Program-made: the position numbers and the translations under genes
Origin: Roseovarius nanhaiticus
GTDB lineage: Bacteria; Pseudomonadota; Alphaproteobacteria; Rhodobacterales; Rhodobacteraceae
NCBI RefSeq assembly: GCF_900156535.1
Contig: NZ_FTNV01000001.1
Location: 1,302,001 to 1,366,000 of the forward strand
DNA length: 64,000 nt
Reading direction: 5' to 3'
Notes under the pieces: model-generated
Databases searched by the model: none
What the model was told of the DNA's origin: nothing
Seen by the model: the letters and a program-made list of their open reading frames with translations, nothing else
Shown: one piece after another, positions 1 through 8,898 of the stretch
Position numbering within the stretch: the stretch's first letter is position 1
Layout of the letters: the number at the start of each line of letters is the position of its first letter

Positions 1-3000
1 CCCGATCCCGCCGCCCTGTCGGATGTCCGGCGTCAGGAAGCCGCGCCTGTCGGGCAAGTCCAGACCGGGAATATCAATCTGCGGCAGACGGTTTTCCGGC
101 AGGCGAAGGCCGGGACTTCTGCTCTCTGGCATTTGCAGGTCCGGCACACGCAAACCGTCAAGGTTGTTGCGCAGCAGATCCTGCAGACGTCCGTCAGGGG
201 CTCGCAGGTCCAGATCGGGCAGCCTTGGTCGAACAGGCGCATCTGGTTGCAGCAACGCCTGTTGGTCCAACAAAGCCTCGGCCTCGCGCAGCAACGGATC
301 GGCAAATTGTCGAGCCTCATCGCCGCGGATTTCATTCGTGCGTAGTTGCAGCAGCGCGTCGTCGATCCGGTTTACACTGTCCAGAAGCCGGTCACCGAAG
401 CCCAACGGTACCTTCGAAGCGCCCGCGCTGCGAACCCGCAACAATCCCCAGGCACCGTTCCAGAGCGCGTCAGTCGATCCGAAATGAACCAGCGTGTCCG
501 AAGGTGTCGTGCGACGCTTGGCCAACAGCAACTCTTCCCGCTTTCGATCCAACTGATCCATGATGATCCAGTTTTCCGGGTCCGTGTTTGCCAGGCTGCG
601 ATAGAACGCCAGCTTTTTCGCCACAGTCGAAGATCCGGTACCCTCGAAATTGCTGTTGAAGAGATACGAGGCACGGAATTCGAAGTGCTCGGAAATGCCG
701 ATCTCTTGGGCGGCAACGCGTCCTTCAACGTTGAAGCATTGCGCAATCTGGGTTTCGAAGGCGCTCCAGTAATCCTGATCGGCACCGCTGAACCCGGATG
801 GGCCATAGATCATCCAGCGGCGGTATTGTTCTGGCCGCCCGTCTTGCGCCAGACTGACGGCTCCCGCCAAAACCGGATCCAGACGACAGGCATCGGCCAA
901 TGCACCGCGGCGGGTCACATCGTCCATACGAGGCAAAATCGCGGGGAACCTTTGGTCGATATTGCGCTCCCATGTATAGCCTTCGAGCGTGAAGGTGTGC
1001 TGCACCTCCTGCGCGCCCTGGATCAGGCGGATCTGCACGGGATCGTTGTCATAGGTCTCGAGGATCGGCGTGACGGGGTCGCCATGCATCTGGTCGGTTC
1101 CGCTCGCCGTCGATCCCGTCAAAAAGACATTCGCCATATCGCCGCGCCCGTCGTTGCGCTGCGTGCTCACTTCGCAATCCTCGGTGACGCCGGTCTGAAG
1201 ACTTGCCACCCAGTGGGGCAGGGGTTTCAGATCGCAATCCGATGATCCGCTGGAATTCGTGCCGATGCGCAAGGGCAGCGGCTCGCCGCGGTAGTTCATC
1301 AGGTAGGGATCGTGATGATCAACCGAAATGCTTTCAGGCCGATGCGGCGGAGAGACCGGCGCCGCAAGGCGCGCGTCCGGATCGTGCGCATCGAAGCCTG
1401 CCGCCATGCGTCGATACCGGACCACATGGTCGGTGAGCGTCAGGTCGTCATGCTTCGCATTGGGATCGTTCAAGGCCGCACTGGCGAGAATCTCACCAGC
1501 CTCAAGCAGGTTGTCCGTCACATGGTGGGTATCACCCGGGCGACCTGCCGCTGTCCACGCGGGAGGCACATCGCCGCCCGCGGCCCACGCGCCGTCGGAT
1601 TGTTCGGCCACATCGCTGGAACAAATCCGCTGCATGGATTTCACATCGCCGGAAACAGCGTGCTGCGCCTCACAAACAAGGGTCGCCATGCCTTTCGCGA
1701 ATTCGGACGCCTCGGTTTCGGACTCGTCGAACGTTGCTATCATCTGACCGGGTTTGGTTGCCGCCCGCGGGTCATAAAGCGTAGCAAAATCAGCAATTGA
1801 CAGCGCAAATTCGCGGTATTCGGGCGTCGCCGGGTCAAGCGGCATGTGATCGATGATGATCTTTCGGGCGCCTACATGGATATCGCTTGCGGTGACCATG
1901 TCCCGCGTCGTGCGTTGCGGAGCACAGGCGGTTTTTGCCGTGTTGCATATCTCGGCCTCGGCGGGCTCGATCACCAACGCGGTATAGAAACCGTGTTGCT
2001 GGATCGAAGAAGGGCCGAAATGGTCGTGGCTGAAGACCGTCCGCATCGTTCGATCAAAGTCTTCACCATTCTCTGATCCGTCAGCGCGGGTCGAAGACAG
2101 GATCGGGTCGGCAAACCAGCGTTGTGTCGTCGTCTGGAAAAGATCCCGGTTGTCGGAGAGCGTTCGGCGCCAGATGTCCTTGTATTTTTCCGAAACCACC
2201 CAGAGGTCACTGCCGTCGTCCTGGGCCTTCAACTCGCAAAGGCCCGGGACTTCGCGCATTTTAAGCTCGCCTGCCGCACGCACGCCTGTCACGATATTGG
2301 CGTTCTGCACATTCTTGGCGGCGCAAATGCGTGCGGCGATCTCGTCCGCGGCAAAGGTGCCGTCCTCGTAATTCCAGCCATTGCCCGAACCGTCAGAGGC
2401 GGTCACGTCGAACTTCACCAGGTGGATATGCTGGCCAATGGTGTCGGTTGGCGTGCGGATCTGAAAGTCGTCCAGCTCCAGGTCTTTGGGCAGTTCGTTG
2501 GTGTGCCGGAATTCGATGCATTCACCCGACAAGGCCCGGAAAAAGAAAGGCTCCTCGCTGGCCGATATCCGGGGCGAGTATTTCCCACCGGTCGCGGCAA
2601 GACCATCGGGACCGGCCTTGTAACCGTCTGAATTGGCCGTCAGAACATTGATCCGCGCCTGCGGATCATGCCACCCGGCCCGATTTGTCACCAGATCGAG
2701 TTGCACGGCAGATCCTTCGTAGCGGCGGTAGCCACTTACGGCTGGATCGGGTCCGAATATCGTACCGGCAAGACCGTCGACAAACGGATCCTGCTCCATC
2801 AGGATGGGGATCGACAAGCCGGGCTCTGCACCCAGATCGTCCGGTCCACCGCAGGGATCGGCAAATGGCGCGCCGGGCTTGGCGGGTGCGCCGTTGACCC
2901 CGAACACGCCGCCACCGCCGGCGGAAACCGACCGGTAGGTGCGGCCATCGCTCGATAGCCCCGTGGGCGCGCCAAGAGCGTCGAACAACGTCATCACGGA

Positions 3001-5496
3001 CCCATCAACGACACCATCTTCATGAAAAGCCATGCCGGTCCGTTCGATCGGAGTGCCGTCATAGGGAAGCAGGTCAAGCTCTGCGGTGACAAACTTCATT
3101 GTCATGTCACCCATGGCGAGGGCCTTGGCGACGATCTGTGCCTGCGTGGCTTCGCGCGCGATCTGACCCGGGTTCGCCAAAGCATCTGCAAGCGTTGACA
3201 CATTCGAAAGCTCGTCCAGCTTTGGAACAGAGAACGGAAACTTCCTCGACGCATTGTCGGTCACGACATGCCGGGGCAAGCCGCCATCGAGATAGGCATC
3301 CGTGACGAAGTCTCCGGCAAGTTCACGCGCAATATCCATCGGTGCCTGCGGCGGGCGGTGACCGGGTTGGCCGCCGATGTAATACGGATAACCCGGAAAG
3401 GTCGTGATCGGCTCATCCGAGGCGATGACCTCGCTTTCGTCCGCCTCTGTCACCTTGCCGCCATCAGTCAGGATCAGATCGTCGCCTGCATAGGACGGCA
3501 ACAGCGGCCATGGCTGGTCCGGCAATGGGATGATGGCGGGGACCGGCGTGCCAAGCTGGTCACGATCCTGCTGATCGACACGGTCGATCCAGCGGCCGGT
3601 GGCGGGATCGACGGACCCGGGGCGTTTCTTGGCCCGGGTCTCGAGGTCCATCTCGGCCAATGAAAAGTCAGGCTGCCATTGTCCGTCAGGCAATTTTCGC
3701 GTGCCGTCTTCCAGCACGTCATGCACACGCCACAGCTCCCACATGCCTTGGGCAAAATGCGGATAAAGGTGACAGTGAAAGATGGAATCGCCGGGGGTCC
3801 GGTTGCGGTTTCCCGAACCAAGCGTCTCGTACCAACCGGGCGAGTCTGGCGCGCCCGACGGGTGATAGACCTCGAGTCCACCGTCATAGATGTTGTAGGA
3901 AAAGCCTTGCTGCGGTCCCACGGTCTGACTGTCCAAATAGCTGCCGCGGCCCTCATCATTGCCGGCAAACCATTGATGCGCGTGCAGGTGAAAGACGTGG
4001 GTTTCCTTTGGACCCGCATGGAAATTGCGAAAGACGACAGCGTCGTTCAGATAGGAATGATGCACGTTCGAAGGATCATCGCTGTACTGCTCCAGCAGTG
4101 CCGGATCGCCATTCGCCCATGACGTCAGGAAAAACTCTTCGTAAAGGCACTCCACGCAATTTGCCGCAGGACCGATCCCCTTGCGGTTGGCCAGCAACAT
4201 GGACCCCATGCCACCGGCCCCATAGTTGATGGCAAAGCCGTCGCGGACACCGGCCAATTGGCCATAATCGCCCAGCTCCTCGAAATTCCGGTTCACAAAG
4301 GTTTTCAGCTCGTCATGGAAGAAGACGCTGAATTCGCGGAAACTGTGGGATGGTGTTTCATCTTTGGCAGGTTGATGAACGATGGCGTTCAGGTCTGCAT
4401 GCACAACCTCGACCGTGCTATCGCCATTATCGCGCCAGACATTGAGGATCGGAACGCCTTGCCGATCGGTCGTCTCATATGCCCCCAGATCGCCGACATC
4501 GGACAACGCATGGCGCGGCGTGTCGGTCTGTTTCCAGACAGCATTGAACGCCCCGTGAGTTGTCTGACTGCGATAGGCACGCGCATCGGTATTTTGCGCC
4601 ATGACCGCACCAAAAAGCCCGTGGGTGATTGAGCCGCCATCTCCCTCGCCGCCCGAGGGCGCTGCGGTGGATGCCAGAAAGAACGGACCCTCGCGCTCAA
4701 TCATATAGTAACAGTCTTTGGTATCGTCGGGGGCGATACTGGACAGTCCCTTGCAATACCGCGGGGCCTCGACAACCTTGCCATCGCCGTCAATCGCGAA
4801 AGCGGTCAAGCCCTGTATCGCGAAATTCATGCCACGCTCGGCGGGCCAATTATTGTCGCCATCCGGATCTGTCGATGCCCTCTCGGCGCAGGTCGCCTCA
4901 CCGTGGTCCAGCGCCGTCTGATCGCCCTCCGACATCCAGGTCCGGATGCGCGGGAAATGATCACCCCGCACGCCCGGAGCGATATCCTTTCCAGAGCCGC
5001 AGAAGTCAGACGAAAAGTTGGGCTGGTCCGGCGCCAGAAGGTTGGTCATCCGAACATGCAGCACATCGCCCACATTGGCACGTAGCACCATGGGACGGGG
5101 GCGTTTGCAATCTTTGAGACGCACATCGCCTGCAGAAAGCGCTGCCGCTGATGTTTCGGTCCCGAGCAGGTCGTCACATGCGTCAGCAGTGATCGCCTTC
5201 GGCATCTCATCGAGCGGCACGACATCGCGGCGCAGGGCGTACATCATGCCGAAGGGGTTGAACGCCCCGAACCGATTGTAGACCAGCATTTGGTCGATCG
5301 CGACGACATCCGCGCAAACCGTTCGCCCGAACCTCTTGTCGCCAAGCCCCGCCGCAATTTCAGCTTCATTCAGTTTTTCGTGGATGGGCGCGCACTCCAT
5401 CTGGGCGTGCGCTGTCGAGGGGAAGCTGAATATCAGAAAAGCGAACGCCCACATTAAGATGAAATGATGGATGCGACCGAACACTGTGATAGACAT
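1..5496 (-). CDS. Giant secreted multicopper oxidase (MofA/McoA-like), 3' end outside window
   Basis: The minus-strand frame is open from ATG 5496 to the left edge (1832 codons, no stop in the window), so the C-terminus is missing. Residues 1-31 look like a Sec signal peptide ending in AHA. The type 1/type 3 copper motifs are clear: H500-V-F-H503-L-H505 and H574-C575-H576-LYP-H580 with M585 as axial ligand. The other trinuclear pair of motifs comes later, H1023-I-H1025 and H1157-D-H1159 plus H1168, so motif order is permuted relative to laccases. Residues about 1770-1828 are a low-complexity run of Leu-Pro/Asp-Leu segments. Multicopper oxidases oxidise metals or phenols and reduce O2 to water. 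Size and the neighbouring c cytochrome recall putative Mn(II) oxidases such as Leptothrix MofA (1662 aa, with heme protein MofC), but the substrate is inference. A GGGGG stretch lies 5-9 nt before the start. Confidence 0.88.
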   Translation of the reverse strand, partial: MSITVFGRIHHFILMWAFAFLIFSFPSTAHAQMECAPIHEKLNEAEIAAGLGDKRFGRTVCADVVAIDQMLVYNRFGAFNPFGMMYALRRDVVPLDEMPKAITADACDDLLGTETSAAALSAGDVRLKDCKRPRPMVLRANVGDVLHVRMTNLLAPDQPNFSSDFCGSGKDIAPGVRGDHFPRIRTWMSEGDQTALDHGEATCAERASTDPDGDNNWPAERGMNFAIQGLTAFAIDGDGKVVEAPRYCKGLSSIAPDDTKDCYYMIEREGPFFLASTAAPSGGEGDGGSITHGLFGAVMAQNTDARAYRSQTTHGAFNAVWKQTDTPRHALSDVGDLGAYETTDRQGVPILNVWRDNGDSTVEVVHADLNAIVHQPAKDETPSHSFREFSVFFHDELKTFVNRNFEELGDYGQLAGVRDGFAINYGAGGMGSMLLANRKGIGPAANCVECLYEEFFLTSWANGDPALLEQYSDDPSNVHHSYLNDAVVFRNFHAGPKETHVFHLHAHQWFAGNDEGRGSYLDSQTVGPQQGFSYNIYDGGLEVYHPSGAPDSPGWYETLGSGNRNRTPGDSIFHCHLYPHFAQGMWELWRVHDVLEDGTRKLPDGQWQPDFSLAEMDLETRAKKRPGSVDPATGRWIDRVDQQDRDQLGTPVPAIIPLPDQPWPLLPSYAGDDLILTDGGKVTEADESEVIASDEPITTFPGYPYYIGGQPGHRPPQAPMDIARELAGDFVTDAYLDGGLPRHVVTDNASRKFPFSVPKLDELSNVSTLADALANPGQIAREATQAQIVAKALAMGDMTMKFVTAELDLLPYDGTPIERTGMAFHEDGVVDGSVMTLFDALGAPTGLSSDGRTYRSVSAGGGGVFGVNGAPAKPGAPFADPCGGPDDLGAEPGLSIPILMEQDPFVDGLAGTIFGPDPAVSGYRRYEGSAVQLDLVTNRAGWHDPQARINVLTANSDGYKAGPDGLAATGGKYSPRISASEEPFFFRALSGECIEFRHTNELPKDLELDDFQIRTPTDTIGQHIHLVKFDVTASDGSGNGWNYEDGTFAADEIAARICAAKNVQNANIVTGVRAAGELKMREVPGLCELKAQDDGSDLWVVSEKYKDIWRRTLSDNRDLFQTTTQRWFADPILSSTRADGSENGEDFDRTMRTVFSHDHFGPSSIQQHGFYTALVIEPAEAEICNTAKTACAPQRTTRDMVTASDIHVGARKIIIDHMPLDPATPEYREFALSIADFATLYDPRAATKPGQMIATFDESETEASEFAKGMATLVCEAQHAVSGDVKSMQRICSSDVAEQSDGAWAAGGDVPPAWTAAGRPGDTHHVTDNLLEAGEILASAALNDPNAKHDDLTLTDHVVRYRRMAAGFDAHDPDARLAAPVSPPHRPESISVDHHDPYLMNYRGEPLPLRIGTNSSGSSDCDLKPLPHWVASLQTGVTEDCEVSTQRNDGRGDMANVFLTGSTASGTDQMHGDPVTPILETYDNDPVQIRLIQGAQEVQHTFTLEGYTWERNIDQRFPAILPRMDDVTRRGALADACRLDPVLAGAVSLAQDGRPEQYRRWMIYGPSGFSGADQDYWSAFETQIAQCFNVEGRVAAQEIGISEHFEFRASYLFNSNFEGTGSSTVAKKLAFYRSLANTDPENWIIMDQLDRKREELLLAKRRTTPSDTLVHFGSTDALWNGAWGLLRVRSAGASKVPLGFGDRLLDSVNRIDDALLQLRTNEIRGDEARQFADPLLREAEALLDQQALLQPDAPVRPRLPDLDLRAPDGRLQDLLRNNLDGLRVPDLQMPESRSPGLRLPENRLPQIDIPGLDLPDRRGFLTPDIRQGGGIG

Positions 5497-5905
5497 AACT
5501 GCCCCCTGAACCTGTCGTCCCAAGATCAAGGCCAGGAAAAACTCCAGCCAATCTCAAGATATTGAAAAATATGAATTTTCACAAAATACAAGGACGCCAA
5601 AAACACATCTGGGCGTTACCGTCTCGTTTTTTGAGAGTACCTGAAATCGTGATTTTTTTCAATGAAATGTACAGCCGTCCGGACCGAAGGAAGGGCGCAA
5701 TGGTAGCGCAAACCAATCTTTGGCTTAGCGGTAAAGACTTTGATCGGCGCGCCAAACCATTGCTGCAAAAGAACTTTTGATTTCAATTTAAGATTGTGTT
5801 CGCGCGTCAGGCTGGCGGCTTCGGAAAACCAGAAGGCGACAAAAGCAGAAGGTCAAAACAGCAAAATTCAGACCCAAACTGTGTGGTGATGACGCCGGAT
5901 CGGCT
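5497..5905. promoter_or_regulatory. AT-richer intergenic region, likely promoter of the multicopper oxidase
   Basis: About 410 bases between the cytochrome gene and the oxidase, both on the minus strand. The part at 5550-5790 is visibly richer in A/T than the surroundings. The only open frame (plus strand 5562-5780, 72 codons) has no Shine-Dalgarno and no recognisable motif, so I do not call it. The gap is long enough for an independent oxidase promoter, but I cannot point to a specific -35/-10 pair. Confidence 0.4.
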
Positions 5906-6814
5906 TCATCTGTCCCGCAAGCGGTCTGCGACGATTCGCCCAATGGCGTCCACGCGCCCGCGCATTTCGGCAGCCCGTCCAACCCTTGGCTGGTCATCAA
6001 CGCGCGTCGACTCCGTTATCGTAAATTCAGCGCCGTCAATTTCAGTTGGGCTGGTCAAAATTCCTCTCATCCGGACACGCCCGTTGACCGGCACCGGTGC
6101 GGCGATGCCGTCTGACGAAAGTGCGCCGCCGTCAATCCAATTTCGCAACAGCGCGACCTCTTCCGGTGCTAGCCAGGGTGGTCCGTCAAACGGCATGCGC
6201 GGGCTGGCAAGCCCCTCGATGCGTCGGATTATCTCGGACGCTTGTGCGTTACCGGGTATCAGGACGAGCCGATCTCCCCCGGCCACGACCGACTGATATC
6301 GATCCAGCCGGAGCCCCTCTGGCGGTAAATCATACCGGCTGTTGTCTGAGTGGCATTCGATACAATGTCGCCCAAAGATCGCACTCACCTCATCGTAGGT
6401 CACACGCCCGTCAGCAAATGGGTCGTGCGGCTCTGCTTCGGTGGCGCCTGGCGAATTTAAATCAGGACCGGTTGCCCCGGACGCGATCCACGCTGTGACC
6501 TGGTTGACCTGATCGTCCGTAAGGAACGGCGGGCCATCGAGCGGCATGCGCGGCTCTGCCAGCCCGGTGATCCGCTGAACAAGCGGGCTTTTCTCGACAG
6601 CATCCACCAGCATCACCGGCCCGTTTTCAGATCCATTGATGACGTTGGAATAGCTATCGAGCCGAAGTCCTAAAGGCGCGAACTCGCCGGAATGGCATGC
6701 CACGCAGCGTTCTTGAAAGAGTGCCTGAACGGTGGCCCAGTCTTCGCCGACCGCACGGTACGGGAACAGCGCAACTGACGCAGCAAAGGCTATAGCAATA
6801 TGCTTCCGGTGCAT
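5906..6814 (-). CDS. Secreted diheme c-type cytochrome (tandem planctomycete-type cytochrome c domains)
   Basis: The protein has two CXXCH heme sites. In the numbering of the longer reading from ATG 6841 they are CVACH at 46-50 and CIECH at 160-164. Each is followed by LRLD and, about 45 residues on, an RMP(L/F)DGPP element whose Met is a plausible axial ligand. It is thus an internal duplication, with a C-terminal tail of about 60 residues. I prefer the inner ATG at 6814: it has GGTGGTG upstream and gives a normal signal peptide (MHRKH then a hydrophobic stretch). The upstream ATG at 6841 has no Shine-Dalgarno. It lies upstream of the giant multicopper oxidase on the same strand, so it may pass electrons to or from it in the periplasm. 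The heme sites are seen in the sequence; the electron-transfer partnership is inference. Confidence 0.85.
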   Translation of the reverse strand: MHRKHIAIAFAASVALFPYRAVGEDWATVQALFQERCVACHSGEFAPLGLRLDSYSNVINGSENGPVMLVDAVEKSPLVQRITGLAEPRMPLDGPPFLTDDQVNQVTAWIASGATGPDLNSPGATEAEPHDPFADGRVTYDEVSAIFGRHCIECHSDNSRYDLPPEGLRLDRYQSVVAGGDRLVLIPGNAQASEIIRRIEGLASPRMPFDGPPWLAPEEVALLRNWIDGGALSSDGIAAPVPVNGRVRMRGILTSPTEIDGAEFTITESTRVDDQPRVGRAAEMRGRVDAIGRIVADRLRDR

Positions 6815-6984
6815 CGCGAACACCACCGCTGTCAAATTCATGCTTTTTTTAGCTTAGCATAATCGCGATCAGGTAAATTAAAATCTGTGGCCAAACACGA
6901 GCGCACCAGGCTCCACGCTGAGTAAAGGCATGGCGGTTCCGCATGCTGGGGCCACTTTCTTCACCGCCTCACCAGGGGCAGGAC

Positions 6985-7240
6985 TCAAAGCCAATAAATG
7001 ACGCGCGCGGCAAGGGTGATGGCTGACAGGAAGACTTTCGGACACCTGTCGTACCGTGTTGCGACGCGCCGCCAATCTTTCTGCCTGCCCAACATGATCT
7101 CGATCCGGTTGCGCCGTTTGTATCGGCGCTTGTCGTATTTGACGATTTCCTTGCGTTGCTTTCGAGCAAGGATGCAGGCGCGTATCCCTTTGTCTTTCAA
7201 CGCTTCCCCGAACCAATCGGCGTCATGGCCGCGGCCCGGA
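6985..7240 (-). pseudogene. IS5-family transposase fragment (C-terminal part)
   Basis: The translation keeps the C-terminal signature of IS5-family DDE transposases: HDADWFGEALKDKGI, then YDKRRYKRRNRIE, then KDWRRVATRYDRC and a hydrophobic end. Only about 85 residues remain; the N-terminal half and the terminal inverted repeats are not present here. A related but separately decayed copy lies at 35.35-36.05 kb. It marks an old insertion next to the multicopper oxidase locus. Confidence 0.75.
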
Positions 7241-7360
7241 GCAGCCAGCCAACATCCGGCAGGCTGCTCAGCAACCCTACTTCCCGACGTACTTTGGCAC
7301 GGAATGCACCGCCAAAAAATGCCCGCCTCATTTGGAGCGGTTGGCGCAAAGATGGCCTCC

Positions 7361-7571
7361 ACCGCACCAGGATCACTTTGTGGAAGTGGTTACTGGGAGA
7401 GCTTCAACGCAAGGTTTCGGAACGAGTTGCTGAACGGTGAGGTCTTCTACAGTCTGCCCGAGGCCCAGATGCTGATCGCGAGGTGGCCCGGTCACGACGA
7501 AAATTTCAGACCGCACAGCGCTCTGGAGTACTGTCCAGCGGCGCCCGAAAACATCGTCCCGACAGACCAGA
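7361..7571 (+). pseudogene. IS3-family transposase (OrfB) C-terminal fragment
   Basis: The plus-strand frame reads GYWESFNARFRNELLNGE, then FYSLPEAQ and later RPHSALEY and PPE-like residues. This is the conserved C-terminus of the IS3-family integrase-core protein. About 70 residues survive, with substitutions in the normally invariant WENGYCESFN block, and there is no upstream catalytic core. It is a remnant joined almost directly to the IS5 fragment in the opposite direction. I see no gene in 7241-7360 or 7572-7743. Confidence 0.75.
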
Positions 7572-7743
7572 GGCGGGCCTTGCGCTTACACTTGCACCGG
7601 ACCACTCGGTGCGAGCAGGCCAGGCGCCGATGCGGAGTTGCTCGAGGCGCTGGACGCGCCGAGATGGCCTGACCTTAGTTGGCGTCAGCTGTGATCGCTG
7701 ACGATGCGCGGCGCTCTGTCAGAGTGCCGCGCATCACACGCTG

Positions 7744-8898
7744 CTAGCCGCGCAGGATCGCGCGTTCGCCGCGGCCCTGTAACACTGCGGTTGTAGTGTT
7801 TTCGGTCTGCCGCGCAGCCGAGACATAGGTCTCCATCGGCTGCCCACGACCTGCTGCGTAATCGCGGCCAACCTGCACCCAGTCCACATAGGCTGCCATG
7901 GTCCAGTCGCTGCCGGCTTCGGGCGGGGTCCATCCGGCGCGTGTGGCGAGTGTGACGAGGCGGTTGCCTTCCTCGAACGCATCCAGTGATTGCGCCCATT
8001 GCTCATCCGGCCAGATCAGCCGCATCGCGCCCGCCTCGGGATCGTATTCGGCGGTAAAGAGCGTGCCGAAGCCTTCGCCGAAGCGATCTTGGTGCAGCGG
8101 CGCGCTGGTAAAGCTTTTGTGCAACTCTGCGGCCGGCGTCTCGAGGCCGGTGAGATGCGCGTGCCGTTCGTAGGTGCGGGTGAAGGCTGGCCGGTCCGGC
8201 GTGCCCTCGCGCTGGTGGTTCGTTGCTAGCGCATCGGGCATGACGACCGCGCCGCCGCCGGGCCGCATCTCGACGCTGGCACTGGCTCCGGTGCGATCGG
8301 CAAGAACGATATTGTAAGCCATGTGCGAGGGAATGCGCCGCAGCGCCGCGAGACTCTCGGCCACAGTCGTGCAGGTCTCTAAAACGTAGCGCAGGATGGT
8401 GGTGATACCAAAGCCCTCGGCCGCCTCGGATCTGCCGCCATAGGCCAGCGCGATGGACAGTCCCGCATCGTTGATCCCATCCGACAGACCCCAGAGAAAC
8501 TCGACCATACCCATAACGGGCCGCACCCATTCACTGCGCAGCAAAAGCCCCTCGTTCAGGTCCGGTGACAGGTCGTAATTGCGTACAAGACGCACGCCGC
8601 TATCGTCCGCCCGCGCGGCGAGCGAGCAGCCCCCCAGATAGGTCGGCGGGCACCATGTCGAGAGGAACCGTGCCGCGCGGTTCGATCCGCCGGCGATTGC
8701 GACCAGCTGATCATAGGTGGATATCAGCTCGGGCATGTGGCGCTGCATCGCCGCGCGGCAGGCGCGGGCGTCCGGGCCGGACTCTCCCCCGCGTGCGATG
8801 AACCATGCCTCGTAGGCCGGCCAGGACCTTTGCCAGCGGGCGTGCCATTTCGGACCGGGGCGGTGCTCGGATACGGCGTCGAATGTCATCGTGGTCAT
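7744..8898 (-). CDS. C45-family autoproteolytic acyltransferase/hydrolase
   Basis: A 384-residue protein of the C45 family (acyl-CoA:6-aminopenicillanate acyltransferase-like Ntn hydrolases). Cys91 follows a GG pair (YLGG/C) and is the expected self-cleavage site and N-terminal nucleophile. The following segments RLVRNYDL, GLSIALAYGG and ATNHQ are typical of the fold. The start at 8898 is chosen because AGAGAA lies just upstream and the ATG overlaps the stop of the PHB depolymerase by 4 bases (ATGA); a longer reading to 9006 would run into that gene. It ends the operon RHH regulator - depolymerase - this gene. Family members hydrolyse or transfer amide-linked acyl groups. The substrate is unknown; co-transcription suggests a role in hydroxyacid or amide breakdown, which is inference. 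Confidence 0.85.
   Translation of the reverse strand: MTTMTFDAVSEHRPGPKWHARWQRSWPAYEAWFIARGGESGPDARACRAAMQRHMPELISTYDQLVAIAGGSNRAARFLSTWCPPTYLGGCSLAARADDSGVRLVRNYDLSPDLNEGLLLRSEWVRPVMGMVEFLWGLSDGINDAGLSIALAYGGRSEAAEGFGITTILRYVLETCTTVAESLAALRRIPSHMAYNIVLADRTGASASVEMRPGGGAVVMPDALATNHQREGTPDRPAFTRTYERHAHLTGLETPAAELHKSFTSAPLHQDRFGEGFGTLFTAEYDPEAGAMRLIWPDEQWAQSLDAFEEGNRLVTLATRAGWTPPEAGSDWTMAAYVDWVQVGRDYAAGRGQPMETYVSAARQTENTTTAVLQGRGERAILRG

Noticed and set aside
346..1245. Long plus-strand open frame (299 codons) opposite the multicopper oxidase
   Set aside because: It is the exact antisense of the oxidase codons; composition is unlike real proteins and there is no motif or ribosome site. The minus strand carries clear copper ligands.
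5562..5780. 72-codon plus-strand frame in the oxidase upstream region
   Set aside because: No Shine-Dalgarno and no recognisable feature; an AT-rich gap gives such frames by chance.
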